From NCBI RefSeq assembly GCF_003259505.1, contig NZ_QLLK01000005.1:358210-422209 (forward strand): a stretch of DNA of 64,000 nucleotides. The letters run 5' to 3'. A program made the translations under genes and the position numbers. Positions 1-9,058 of this stretch are shown piece after piece (the stretch's first letter is position 1; every line of letters starts with the position of its first letter). The notes below the pieces were generated by a model. The model was not told where the DNA came from. It did not search any database and was given only the letters and a program-made list of their open reading frames with translations. The DNA is from Algoriphagus yeomjeoni. Its GTDB lineage: Bacteria; Bacteroidota; Bacteroidia; Cytophagales; Cyclobacteriaceae.

Positions 1-2021
1 AAATCTTAGGTTCTACCAATTCGGAAAGCCTGAAAGATCTGCAGCTGGAATATATCAAAAGCGACTATGCGACTAGTGTAAAAGATCTGTACTTTATCCG
101 CGGCAATGAATCGAACAAAGGGAATCGCTTCATAGCTTTTGTGCCAATGAGCAAAGAAGGATCATCGCTTGGTACAGTTTTTCTTGAGTTGAAACAGTTA
201 CGTGTTCAGCCTACCAGTGTCTATCCGAAATTGTTACTGGATAAGAAGTATAACGACAAGCTTGATCCTGTACTTTATGATTATGCCATTTTCAAGGAGG
301 GTGAATTTATACGGAATTCAGGCTCCTTTAATTATCTCAATGTTGGGTTCAAACGTGCACTGAGCCGCAATGCCTTATTAACTGAAGGAGTCCATCAAAA
401 TGGATATCATCATTTCGGGATAAAAAACGGAGATGAGTTGATAATAGTCTCCTCAAAGAATATTTCCGTCGCTCACTTCTTTGGGAACATCTCGCTCTTC
501 TTTGTGCTGTTTGTGATCATGACTTTCTTGGCTATTCTGATCAATACTTTGGTCACAGGAGTGAAGAACTTCGAATTCAATTACTCCACTAAGCTTCAGC
601 TTTACCTTAATTTCGCCTTCTTTTTCCCAATCCTTATCATTAGCATTATTACGATTGGGCTGCTTGCCAATAGCTACCGTGATGACTTGGACCGACAATA
701 CATCCAAAAGGCAGCATTGATCAGAGGGAATCTTGGAAGCTTTCTCAATAATCAGAGCCTTGAAAATGTCGACAGTGATCAACTCAATGAGGAAGTAAAT
801 GAATTGGCAAACACCATTGCCAGTGATATCCATATTTATAGCACTGAAGGCAAACTGGAATCTACCAATCGCCCTAACATCTTTGATAAGAAAATTTTGG
901 CTCCCTTAATTAATCCTAAAGCAATGGCTGAGATTGAAGAAATGGGGCAGTCTCAGTTTCTGGCTGAGGAGCAAATAGGGAAATTGCGGTACAAATCTGT
1001 GTATCTGTCGATTCCAGCAACAGCGAGTCAGCAGAATTTAGGGATTTTGGCAGTTCCATTCTTCGAGTCAGAAGCAGAATTAAACACCCTGATTGCAGAT
1101 GTGCTAAGCAATATTTTCAATGCATTCGTGGTGATTTTCATTCTCTTTTTGTTTGTTTCCTATTTTGTCTCTACCAACCTCACCTTCCCTTTCAAGTTGC
1201 TGACGCAAAAGCTAAAAGCTACCAATTTGGAAGATAATGAACCCATGTATTGGGGTTCCAAAGATGAGATTGGGTTACTTGTGAATGAATACAACAACAT
1301 GCTTTTTAAACTGGAAAGCTCCAAGAAAGTACTTGCTTCCACTGAGAAGGAATCTGCATGGCGGGAGATGGCTAAGCAAGTTGCGCATGAGATAAAAAAT
1401 CCATTGACGCCAATGAAGCTCACCCTTCAGCACTTGATCAGGCTGCAAGATGCGGGAAGGTTAGACGATGCGGAAAAGCTAAAGAGATCATTGGAAACAT
1501 TGATTCACCAAGTTGATGCACTTAGCGGAATAGCTTCCTCTTTCTCTACTTTTGCAAAAATGCCATTGCCAAATAATGAGTTGATGAACTTTAAAGCTGT
1601 GCTGAATAAAGTTTTGGAGCTCTTCAGCGGTGACCAGCAAGTTGATTTGATTTTTCAGGACGATTCTTTTACCGATGAAATTCCGATCTTAGGTGATGAT
1701 AAACTTTTCGGAAGAGTGATTTCGAATCTAATTATTAACGGGATTCAGTCTGTCGAACCTGGAGTGAAGCCTGTAATTGGCATTTGGCTTTGGATGACAG
1801 AACAAGCCGTTTTCCTTGAGATTACGGATAATGGTAAAGGAATCACTGACGATCTGAAGGATAAAATTTTCATTCCTAATTTCTCTACCAAGTCCACAGG
1901 ATCTGGATTAGGATTGGCTATCGCAAAAAGTGGTGTGGAAACAGCGGGCGGAAAAATCTGGTTTGAAACTGAGGTTGGAAAGGGCACTACATTCTATCTC
2001 ACCTTTCCATTGATGGGATAA
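1..2021 (+). CDS. Sensor histidine kinase, NtrY-like (5' end outside window)
   Basis: The reading frame is already open at position 3, so the true start lies before the window; the GTG at 141 is internal. The part seen has two closely spaced membrane segments (about nt 470-560 and 595-675), an extracytoplasmic stretch, a third membrane segment (about nt 1105-1180), a HAMP-like linker and a kinase core. The H-box has its phospho-accepting His in AHEIKNPLTP near nt 1386. The ATPase domain shows the N-box (NLIINGIQ), G1 (DNGKGI) and G2 (GSGLGLAI) motifs. It would autophosphorylate and pass the phosphate to a response regulator, which is not in view. The layout resembles NtrY-type kinases of Bacteroidota; the signal sensed cannot be read from the sequence. 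Confidence 0.9.
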   Translation, partial: ILGSTNSESLKDLQLEYIKSDYATSVKDLYFIRGNESNKGNRFIAFVPMSKEGSSLGTVFLELKQLRVQPTSVYPKLLLDKKYNDKLDPVLYDYAIFKEGEFIRNSGSFNYLNVGFKRALSRNALLTEGVHQNGYHHFGIKNGDELIIVSSKNISVAHFFGNISLFFVLFVIMTFLAILINTLVTGVKNFEFNYSTKLQLYLNFAFFFPILIISIITIGLLANSYRDDLDRQYIQKAALIRGNLGSFLNNQSLENVDSDQLNEEVNELANTIASDIHIYSTEGKLESTNRPNIFDKKILAPLINPKAMAEIEEMGQSQFLAEEQIGKLRYKSVYLSIPATASQQNLGILAVPFFESEAELNTLIADVLSNIFNAFVVIFILFLFVSYFVSTNLTFPFKLLTQKLKATNLEDNEPMYWGSKDEIGLLVNEYNNMLFKLESSKKVLASTEKESAWREMAKQVAHEIKNPLTPMKLTLQHLIRLQDAGRLDDAEKLKRSLETLIHQVDALSGIASSFSTFAKMPLPNNELMNFKAVLNKVLELFSGDQQVDLIFQDDSFTDEIPILGDDKLFGRVISNLIINGIQSVEPGVKPVIGIWLWMTEQAVFLEITDNGKGITDDLKDKIFIPNFSTKSTGSGLGLAIAKSGVETAGGKIWFETEVGKGTTFYLTFPLMG

Positions 2022-2061
2022 TTCATCTTTTTAGTACCTTCCAATCAAAAGGCATTTCGGA

Positions 2062-5000
2062 GTGAATAATCGTATTGGGCTTCTTATCTGGGTATTATTG
2101 CTGGGCTTTGCTATATCTGTAAAAGCTCAGGAAAAATGCCGATGGGTACAGTCTGGAGATTTTATAGTGCCTACTGTTCCAGATTCACTTTCACTGTTAG
2201 AAGAAACCATTAGACTAGCAGATAAGGAAGGAAAGACTTATAAGTTCAATTACGATCTCAGTGCAAATAAGCTTCAAGTGCTTTTTGAAAATGACTCAAA
2301 GCCCGACTCACTTTTGCTTTGCTATCGGACTTTTTCTATACGTTTTGATCAGCCAGTTGCTCGTCGGACTTTACTGGTCGATTACGATTCCATGGCTCAG
2401 TTTAAAGATAATCGAATGGCAGAATTACCTGCATTTGACTTTCGTGAAGAGCTATTTCCCACGACAAATCTTTATAAATCCGGAAGTCTCACGCGGGGTA
2501 TTTCCTTTGGGAATACCCAAAATGTTTTTGTCAACTCTGCACTTAACCTTCAGCTAGAAGGGGATATTTCTGAGAATTTAAAGATCCGTGCAAGCATCAC
2601 CGATCAAAATGTACCTTTCCAACCTGAAGGAAACACACAGCAGATTCAGGACTTTGACAATGTGTTGATCGAGCTATATAACGATGACTTCAATTTGGCA
2701 GCTGGAGATGTGGTTTTGCAGCAGCGGGAGTCTGAGTTTTTAAGATATTACAAAAATGTACAAGGGCTCCAATTCACCTCCAAGTACAAAATGAGTGAAA
2801 AGTGGTCTGCAAGTTCTCAAGGTTTTGCTTCCATTGCCAAAGGGAAATTTGCTTCAATTCTACTTCCGATTTTGGAAGGAGTACTTGGTCCGTATCGAGT
2901 TAGCGGACCAAATAACGAGCGATTTGTGATCATCATGGCAAATTCTGAGCGTGTATTTCTAGATGGTAAACAGCTCAAGCGTGGTTTCAATGAAGACTAT
3001 GTGATCGATTACAATCAGGCAGAAATCACTTTTACACCCAAAGTTCTGATCACGCAGTATTCCCGTGTTCGGGTAGATTTTGAATACGCCGAGCGGAATT
3101 ATTCCCGATCTATCATCGGGGCAAATCATACTCAGACCAACGGGAAAGTCGATGTTTATTTGAATTATTATCAGGAAAAAGACAATCGTAACCGTCCTCT
3201 ATTCACCGATTTTTCTCAGGGTGAATTGGGACTAATGGCTTCAGTGGGCGATAGTGCCAAACTGGCAAGAACTCCTCGGATCGATAGTGTCGCTTTTGAT
3301 CAGAATCGGATTTTATACAAAAAGGTCACAGCGTTTGATGATCTGGGTAATCCTGTTGTTTATTATGAATATTCCAACGAACCTGAGTTGGCGCATTACG
3401 AATTAGGTTTTTCGCAAGTTGGCTCTGGACTTGGAGATTATCGCCGATCCAGCCAATTGTCAAATGGAACAGTCTATGAATATGTTCCTCGCTTAAATGG
3501 ACAGCCACAGGGAGATTATTCGATTTTGTCCCAATTACCGCTTCCTGATAGCAAGCGAATGGTGACTGCGGGCAGCAGAATTAAGCTAAACGAACATGAG
3601 AAAGTTTATACGGAATTGGCGCTTTCTTCGGAAGATAAAAACCTTTTTTCTGAATTAGATGATGAAAATAATCAGGGGCTGGGAGTGAAGGTAGGTTTGC
3701 AATCTGAAGGTCGGGAATCCTCACTTTTCAAAGGCTATACGATGAAAGGCCAATCGGAATATGAATACAATTCTACCAATTTCAATTTTATAGATCGATT
3801 CCGATACATTGAGTTTGATCGGGATTGGGGGCTCAGCCAGCAAGCATTACAAAATCCAGCATCCGAGCAGTTTTTCCGCGCTGGGATTGGTTTTGAAAAA
3901 GATGCGCTAAATCACTTCGATTACCTTTTTTACCTGAGGAACAGGAAAAACGTACTAAATGGAACACAGCATACTGCAAATTGGAACCTTCAGTTAGGGT
4001 CCAAAATTCGGCTTAGGCAAGAGTTCTTTCGCTTGAATTCAACTCAGGATTCATTGAAATCTGACTGGACGAGGTATCTGGGTGATTTGAGTTATAATTC
4101 CAAAATTATTGTGCCCGGCTATCAATTTTCATTGGACCAAAATGCTTTGAAAAGTGCAGAAACGGATTCGGTGGTTAGTACTGCAATGAACTTTAAGCAG
4201 CATCTTATTTATTTGCGAAGCAACGATTCGCTGAGTTATTCATTTTTAGCAGATGCAGCTTGGCGTGAAGATAAAGCTCCAATGGCGGGAGAAATGGTCA
4301 ATGATACAAGAGCTTTTACGTCCAATTTTACGTTCAGAAAGCAATGGACACAACATAGTTTAAGCAGTACGTTTACCTATCGGGAACTGGAATATTTGCA
4401 GCGCGATCTGCAGTCCGAACTCAATGTGATGGGCAAGCTTGACTATCAAGGGAGTTTGGGAAAAAATCTCATTAGAAATGAAATCAGCTATGCGATTGGC
4501 AATGGACGAGAATTGCAACGGGAGTTTGTGTTTTTGCCAGCGCCAAATGGTGATGGTACGCATACTTGGAGGGATGATAATGACGATGGCGTGCAGCAGC
4601 TGAATGAATTCTATATCGCCATCAACCCCGAGGAAAAGCAATACATTAAGATTTTTGTTCCTACGGATACCTACATTCAGGCGTACACTAGTATTTTGAA
4701 TTACCGACTTCAGGCTAAATTCCCGGAATCTTGGAAGGAGTCGGGTGGGTTGCGAACATTTCTGCATAAGCTCTCCAATACAACAAGCCTGAGTGTGGAG
4801 AAGAAGGTGACTTCTGACGACTTTGTGGATCGGATCAATCCTTTTGTTGGCGGGATTAATCGCGAGGATATTTTGTCCATCCGCCAAGTAATTCGCTCTA
4901 GCTTTTTTTTCAATCGAGCTTCAGCAAAATACGGATTTGACCTTACTTATTTTGATTCCCAATTCAAGCAGTTGCTCTCTGGAGGTTTTGAGGATTTGAT

Positions 5001-5532
5001 CCAGAAGGATTGGAAATTGAATACTCGATATAATTTCAATGGACAGACTACTTTGAGGATTTTGGCAGGAATAGGAACTCGGCTTTCTGCTTCTGACTTT
5101 TTGGATAATAGAAATTATGCCATCTCGCAAAATCAGATCGGACCTGAGTTTTCTTGGCAGCCAACTCCTTATTTTCGGACTACTGCTACTTATTCTTTCA
5201 CTGGAAAAATCAACACTACAACTGTAGAATTCAAGGAAAAAGCGGAATTGCATCAAGTGGGACTGGATCTTCGTTTTGCACGAGCAGTGAAAACTACACT
5301 CACCGGAAATCTCAAGTTGATTCAAATCGATTACAATGGTGTAGCAAACTCTCCTGTGGGTTATGAAATGCTCCAAGCGCTGACGCCAGGGACAAATGTG
5401 ACCTGGAATTTGAATTGGCTTCAGAAAATCGGGGAAGGGCTACAGCTGAATCTCGTGTATGAAGGAAGGAATTCACAGGGATTGGATCGGATAGTTCATG
5501 TAGGGAGAATGCAAGTTTCCGCTCTGTTTTGA
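2062..5532 (+). CDS. Very large secreted, probably outer-membrane beta-rich protein of unknown function
   Basis: A GTG start 40 nt after the kinase gives 1156 residues with a clear signal peptide (hydrophobic run then VKAQ/E). The rest is rich in alternating polar/aromatic strands, typical of a large beta-barrel or surface beta-protein, and ends in a strand-like tail (GRMQVSALF). Around residues 835-845 there is a DDNDDG acidic loop like an EF-hand or dockerin-type calcium loop. I recognise no enzymatic motif. It resembles conserved giant outer-membrane proteins of Bacteroidota without assigned function. The short gap suggests cotranscription with the kinase, so it may be part of an envelope-sensing or envelope-building unit; this is inference. 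Confidence 0.75.
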   Translation: MNNRIGLLIWVLLLGFAISVKAQEKCRWVQSGDFIVPTVPDSLSLLEETIRLADKEGKTYKFNYDLSANKLQVLFENDSKPDSLLLCYRTFSIRFDQPVARRTLLVDYDSMAQFKDNRMAELPAFDFREELFPTTNLYKSGSLTRGISFGNTQNVFVNSALNLQLEGDISENLKIRASITDQNVPFQPEGNTQQIQDFDNVLIELYNDDFNLAAGDVVLQQRESEFLRYYKNVQGLQFTSKYKMSEKWSASSQGFASIAKGKFASILLPILEGVLGPYRVSGPNNERFVIIMANSERVFLDGKQLKRGFNEDYVIDYNQAEITFTPKVLITQYSRVRVDFEYAERNYSRSIIGANHTQTNGKVDVYLNYYQEKDNRNRPLFTDFSQGELGLMASVGDSAKLARTPRIDSVAFDQNRILYKKVTAFDDLGNPVVYYEYSNEPELAHYELGFSQVGSGLGDYRRSSQLSNGTVYEYVPRLNGQPQGDYSILSQLPLPDSKRMVTAGSRIKLNEHEKVYTELALSSEDKNLFSELDDENNQGLGVKVGLQSEGRESSLFKGYTMKGQSEYEYNSTNFNFIDRFRYIEFDRDWGLSQQALQNPASEQFFRAGIGFEKDALNHFDYLFYLRNRKNVLNGTQHTANWNLQLGSKIRLRQEFFRLNSTQDSLKSDWTRYLGDLSYNSKIIVPGYQFSLDQNALKSAETDSVVSTAMNFKQHLIYLRSNDSLSYSFLADAAWREDKAPMAGEMVNDTRAFTSNFTFRKQWTQHSLSSTFTYRELEYLQRDLQSELNVMGKLDYQGSLGKNLIRNEISYAIGNGRELQREFVFLPAPNGDGTHTWRDDNDDGVQQLNEFYIAINPEEKQYIKIFVPTDTYIQAYTSILNYRLQAKFPESWKESGGLRTFLHKLSNTTSLSVEKKVTSDDFVDRINPFVGGINREDILSIRQVIRSSFFFNRASAKYGFDLTYFDSQFKQLLSGGFEDLIQKDWKLNTRYNFNGQTTLRILAGIGTRLSASDFLDNRNYAISQNQIGPEFSWQPTPYFRTTATYSFTGKINTTTVEFKEKAELHQVGLDLRFARAVKTTLTGNLKLIQIDYNGVANSPVGYEMLQALTPGTNVTWNLNWLQKIGEGLQLNLVYEGRNSQGLDRIVHVGRMQVSALF

Positions 5533-5542
5533 TAAAAAAATG

Positions 5543-5550
5543 TAACTTTG
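5543..5550 (+). promoter_or_regulatory. -7 promoter box TAACTTTG for the SDR gene
   Basis: An exact match to the Bacteroidota -7 consensus TAnnTTTG lies 46 nt before the ATG of the SDR gene. No TTG is found at the ideal -33 distance, so the promoter may be weak or activator-dependent. Confidence 0.5.
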
Positions 5551-5595
5551 CTGATGTAAAATAGTTGTCATACTAACTATTAAACTACTAATCAA

Positions 5596-6300
5596 ATGAG
5601 TAAAAGCATCCTGGTCACTGGAGGTACGAAAGGAATTGGAAGGGCGATCATCGAGCGCTTTGCAGCAGAAGGTTTTGATATTTTCACCTGTGCGAGAAAT
5701 GCATCTGACTTAGCTGAGTTAAAGGCTAGTTTGGAAGCAAATTATCCTTCGATTAAAGTGCTGGCGATTCAGGCCGACCTTTCAGAGAAAAAAGAGGTTT
5801 CCAAATTTGTGGATGAAATTAAGGCTGAAGCAATACCTGATGTCTTGGTAAATAATACCGGAGTCTTTTTGCCGGGGGCAATTCACAATGAGCCAGAAGG
5901 GAATTTTGAATTGATGATGCAAACCAATTTGTATTCTGCTTATTACTTGACCCGTGGTTTTGTCAATGAAATGATCGATAGGAAATCAGGACATATTTTC
6001 ACCATGGGGTCGGTTGCGGGATTAACTGCCTATCCAAATGGCGGAACCTATGCAGTCTCCAAATGGGCGATGCTTGGAATGACCAAATGCCTTCGCGAAG
6101 AATTAAAACCGCATCAGATTAAGGTGACTTCTATTCTGGCCGGTGCAACTTACACTTCGAGCTGGGAAGGTGTTGATTTGCCGATCGAGAGATTTATGAA
6201 AGCTGAGGATGTAGCTGAAAGTGTTTGGGCAGCTTATAACCTTTCACCGCGGTCTGTTGTTGAAGAACTAGTAATCCGACCTCAATTAGGAGATATATAA
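5596..6300 (+). CDS. Short-chain dehydrogenase/reductase (SDR) family oxidoreductase
   Basis: A 234-residue classical SDR, the family's usual length. The N-terminal dinucleotide-binding motif is TGGTKGIG (residues 8-15). The catalytic residues are Asn111, Ser139, Tyr152 and Lys156 (YAVSK). The usual NNAG is NNTG here. It should be a cytosolic NAD(P)H-dependent oxidoreductase; the substrate cannot be inferred. It ends 4 nt before ispG, so the two are probably cotranscribed, but SDR enzymes are not part of the MEP pathway and a functional link is not implied. Confidence 0.9.
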   Translation: MSKSILVTGGTKGIGRAIIERFAAEGFDIFTCARNASDLAELKASLEANYPSIKVLAIQADLSEKKEVSKFVDEIKAEAIPDVLVNNTGVFLPGAIHNEPEGNFELMMQTNLYSAYYLTRGFVNEMIDRKSGHIFTMGSVAGLTAYPNGGTYAVSKWAMLGMTKCLREELKPHQIKVTSILAGATYTSSWEGVDLPIERFMKAEDVAESVWAAYNLSPRSVVEELVIRPQLGDI

Positions 6301-6304
6301 ACCC

Positions 6305-8287
6305 ATGGATACAAATATTAAATCTATAGATCAGCTTTATTGCGATAGCCTGACGAGTTACTCTAGGAGAAAGACTATCCCTGTGAAAATCGGTGACGTA
6401 ATCATCGGAGGAGATAATCCTATCGTGGTGCAATCTATGACTACGGTGGACACCATGGATACCGAAGGCTCCATCGAGCAAAGTATACGGATGATCGAGG
6501 CTGGGTGTGAGCTAGTGAGAATCACTGCTCCAAGTATCAAGGAAGCGGAAAACTTGAAGCACATCAAGGATGGTCTTCGCAAAAGAGGTTACAATACACC
6601 ACTTGTTGCTGATATCCACTTTACTCCGAATGCAGCAGAAGTGGCTGCTAGGATCGTAGAAAAAGTGCGGGTTAACCCTGGGAATTATGCGGATAAGAAA
6701 AAATTTGAAGTTTTAGAATATACCGACGAAACGTATCAGGAAGAGCTGGATCGTATTCGCGAGCGGTTTTTGCCTTTGGTGAAAATCTGTAAGGAACACG
6801 GCACAGCCATGAGAATTGGGACTAATCACGGTTCTCTTTCTGACCGGATCATGAGCAGATATGGCGATACTCCGCTGGGAATGGTGGAATCGGCACTGGA
6901 GTTTTTGAGGATTTGTGAGGACGAGAATTACTTTGATATCGTGATATCAATGAAGTCTTCCAATACCCAAGTGATGGTTCAGGCATATCGATTGTTGGTC
7001 GAGAAATTGGACGAAGGTGGGTTTAAACCATATCCCCTTCATCTTGGGGTGACAGAAGCGGGAGAAGCGGAAGACGGCAGAATCAAATCCGCAGTTGGAA
7101 TTGGTACTTTGCTGGAAGATGGTTTGGGAGATACAGTTCGTGTATCCTTGACAGAAGATCCAGAGTTTGAAGCCCCGGTCGCCAAAGCATTGATAGATCG
7201 CTATTTGCACCGACAAGAACATGCAGAGATCAAAGCAATTCAGGAGTATCCAGTCAATCCATACGAGCATTTCAAGCGCCACAGTGCTGAGATATATAAT
7301 TTTGGAGGGCAAAATGTTCCTCGAGTAATCACTGATATTTCCAAGATTGATAAGATCACTGAAAAGGAAATGAAGTCAGTTGGTCATTTCTATTTACCTG
7401 AATTGGATAAGTGGAAAATGAATGATCAGGGTTGTGACTTTGTCTATTCTGGTGCCAATCCAATTCCTTTTATGTTGCCAAATGGTATGAAGGAAATCCA
7501 GGATGCTGCGATTTGGACTACTGGTTCTGACCAGCAAAACAAATTCCCTCTTTACGATTTGGTGAGTTTCAATATTGCTGAGAAATTTCATGCTGAATTG
7601 AATTTCCTGGAAATCTATGACACCCAAATTGCTGAAGGCATAGCGCTGACTTTGGATAGAAGAGATACCGTTCTGATTCTGAAAACAGAGAATAAGCATG
7701 CCATGCCTGCTTTGAGGCGCGCTCTTGTAAGTTTACTCGAAGCAAAATCCGAGATCCCTGTGATCGTCAAAGTAAGCTATCCAGATCAATCTCAGGATGA
7801 AACAATGCTTTATGCAGCTACTGATGTTGGAGGATTGTTGATTGATGGCCTTGGAGATGGGATTTTCATTTCCTTAGAAAAGGAGAGAGATCATACGCGT
7901 GAGGAAGTGCTAGCTCAGATTAAACTTCATAATTCTGTAGGCTTTGGAGTTTTGCAAGCAGCAAGAACTCGAATGTCAAAGACAGAATACATTTCCTGCC
8001 CTTCTTGTGGAAGAACGTTATTTGACTTGCAAGAAACTACAGCGATGATTCGTAAGCGGACTGATCACTTGAAAGGGGTGAAGATTGGAATCATGGGGTG
8101 CATCGTGAATGGACCTGGAGAAATGGCAGATGCAGATTATGGTTATGTAGGTTCCGGAAAAGGAAAAATCACCCTTTACAAAGGTAAGGAAGTGATGAAG
8201 CGATCTGTTCCTTCTGAGAAAGCTGTCGATAAATTGATAGAAATCATCAAGGAAGATGGAATGTGGAATGAGCCGGAATCACTTTAA
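6305..8287 (+). CDS. ispG: 4-hydroxy-3-methylbut-2-enyl diphosphate synthase (long, insert-containing IspG/GcpE)
   Basis: This enzyme converts methylerythritol cyclodiphosphate to HMBPP in the MEP isoprenoid pathway, using a 4Fe-4S cluster. The N-terminal TIM-barrel part is at about residues 25-300 (VQSMTTVDT, ADIHF). The C-terminal cluster domain has Cys565 and Cys568 (SCPSCG) and Cys599 (GCIVNGPGE). At 660 residues it is much longer than the roughly 370-residue E. coli type, because of a large domain between barrel and cluster domain. This is the three-domain form known from Bacteroidota, Chlamydiae and plants. The reading frame is intact, so the extra length is not a frameshift or fusion artefact. 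A hairpin region follows the stop. Confidence 0.97.
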   Translation: MDTNIKSIDQLYCDSLTSYSRRKTIPVKIGDVIIGGDNPIVVQSMTTVDTMDTEGSIEQSIRMIEAGCELVRITAPSIKEAENLKHIKDGLRKRGYNTPLVADIHFTPNAAEVAARIVEKVRVNPGNYADKKKFEVLEYTDETYQEELDRIRERFLPLVKICKEHGTAMRIGTNHGSLSDRIMSRYGDTPLGMVESALEFLRICEDENYFDIVISMKSSNTQVMVQAYRLLVEKLDEGGFKPYPLHLGVTEAGEAEDGRIKSAVGIGTLLEDGLGDTVRVSLTEDPEFEAPVAKALIDRYLHRQEHAEIKAIQEYPVNPYEHFKRHSAEIYNFGGQNVPRVITDISKIDKITEKEMKSVGHFYLPELDKWKMNDQGCDFVYSGANPIPFMLPNGMKEIQDAAIWTTGSDQQNKFPLYDLVSFNIAEKFHAELNFLEIYDTQIAEGIALTLDRRDTVLILKTENKHAMPALRRALVSLLEAKSEIPVIVKVSYPDQSQDETMLYAATDVGGLLIDGLGDGIFISLEKERDHTREEVLAQIKLHNSVGFGVLQAARTRMSKTEYISCPSCGRTLFDLQETTAMIRKRTDHLKGVKIGIMGCIVNGPGEMADADYGYVGSGKGKITLYKGKEVMKRSVPSEKAVDKLIEIIKEDGMWNEPESL

Positions 8288-8292
8288 CCTTT

Positions 8293-8342
8293 GAGGTTTT
8301 TAAAACCTCGAAGGTTTAGAATAATAAATAAACCTTCGAGGT
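8293..8342. terminator. Two overlapping, mutually exclusive hairpins after ispG
   Basis: GAGGTTTT (8293-8300) pairs with AAAACCTC (8302-8309). ACCTCGAAGGTTTA (8305-8318) pairs perfectly with its complement at 8329-8342, with a 10-nt loop. The two hairpins share 8305-8309, so only one can form at a time. An A-run follows on the + strand, not a T-run, so this is not a textbook intrinsic terminator. It may act as a 3'-end stabiliser or weak terminator. Confidence 0.5.
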
Positions 8343-8411
8343 CAAAAAAAGATCTGAAAGGTTTAAGTAAACCATTTCCCTATCCCATCTGTTTACCAAA
8401 AAAGCTAAGCC

Positions 8412-8606
8412 ATGTCTGATAACAATAAAGTCAAAGATTTCTTTAAGTTCGGTGATTTTGGAAACTACTTCCTGCGGGTTTTCCAAAAGCCAGATCCAAA
8501 CCAGAAGTCTAATTATAACCTTCGCATGATGCATGGCATCAATAAGATCTCGATTGTCGTGTTTTTGCTGGCGATTATTTTTTGGGTAGTAAAGCGGTTT
8601 ATTTGA
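8412..8606 (+). CDS. Small single-pass membrane protein, possibly DUF6728 family
   Basis: A 64-residue protein with a polar N-terminal half (KVKDFFKFGDFGNYF, then DPNQKSNYNLRMMHGINK) and a C-terminal hydrophobic helix (about residues 46-60) followed by Lys/Arg, suggesting a tail-anchored or single-span inner-membrane protein. The MHGINKIS segment before the helix looks like a small Bacteroidota family I recall as DUF6728. An overlapping minus-strand frame (8316-8534) is less convincing. No function is known. Confidence 0.7.
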   Translation: MSDNNKVKDFFKFGDFGNYFLRVFQKPDPNQKSNYNLRMMHGINKISIVVFLLAIIFWVVKRFI

Positions 8607-8746
8607 GGTTTCTAGATTTTTCTAACTCTAATTGAGGCCTGATAGTAGGAGATTCAATTCTCGGGTTGCCCATTTTTTCTAGTAAATCCTTATGTCTTAA
8701 TCTGGTGTACTACGCCATTTTGCTTAATCAATAGATCAAAAAGAAA

Positions 8747-8778
8747 TGAATATTGCTTTATAAATAAAGCAATATTCA
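8747..8778. repeat. 14-bp perfect inverted repeat with 4-nt loop
   Basis: TGAATATTGCTTTA (8747-8760) is followed after TAAA by its exact reverse complement (8765-8778). There is no T-run on the + strand. On the minus strand the downstream flank is T-rich (complement of 8737-8746), so it could back up termination of minus-strand transcripts. Confidence 0.55.
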
Positions 8779-8822
8779 ATAAATAACGTTTTATCTGGAA
8801 AGCAATTTGTCAATACTAAACA

Positions 8823-8896
8823 ACATAGTCACATAGGAATCATAGCTTGGCAAGTCAATTTTGGTACAGATTCCTATGAAATCTATGTGGCTATGT
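8823..8896. repeat. Imperfect inverted repeat, REP/MITE-like
   Basis: ACATAGTCACATAG (8823-8836) pairs with CTATGTGGCTATGT (8883-8896), with a single G:T-type difference. Inside it, ATAGGAAT (8833-8840) pairs with ATTCCTAT (8870-8877). The unit looks like a small palindromic intergenic element; no transposase is nearby. Confidence 0.5.
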
Positions 8897-9000
8897 GGTG
8901 AAAACCTTTGCGTTCAATTTGGGATGAAAAAATAATTAAGTCTGACTTGGAAAGGCTTCGAATTCGCTCAGCCTAACATAATCTGTGCTTTTCAAGGGTA

Positions 9001-9039
9001 TAAATAAAAAAGGGATTCGAATCATTTTCGAATCCCTTT
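9001..9039 (-). terminator. Rho-independent terminator of the DUF2723 gene
   Basis: AAAGGGATTCGAA (9009-9021) pairs perfectly with 9027-9039 across a 5-nt loop. In minus-strand reading the stem is followed by a T-rich run (complement of 9001-9008). Confidence 0.85.
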
Positions 9040-9058
9040 ACTATGGAATAATTTGTTT

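Larger units (their letters stand above)
8607..9058. other. Gene-free interval with inverted repeats
   Basis: There is no credible coding frame in these 452 bases. They hold a 14-bp hairpin (8747-8778), an imperfect long inverted repeat built from CACATAG/CTATGTG units (8823-8896), and the terminator of the minus-strand gene (9001-9039). Confidence 0.7.

Noticed and set aside
4360..4887. 175-residue minus-strand frame
   Set aside because: Lies wholly inside the long secreted-protein gene and has no recognisable domain or signal; antisense shadow.
6305..8287. Length of ispG as a frameshift fusion of two genes
   Set aside because: The frame is continuous and the long form with an inserted middle domain is the normal one in this phylum.
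8316..8534. 72-residue minus-strand frame
   Set aside because: It overlaps the more convincing 64-residue membrane protein on the + strand and the hairpins after ispG; the composition looks non-coding.
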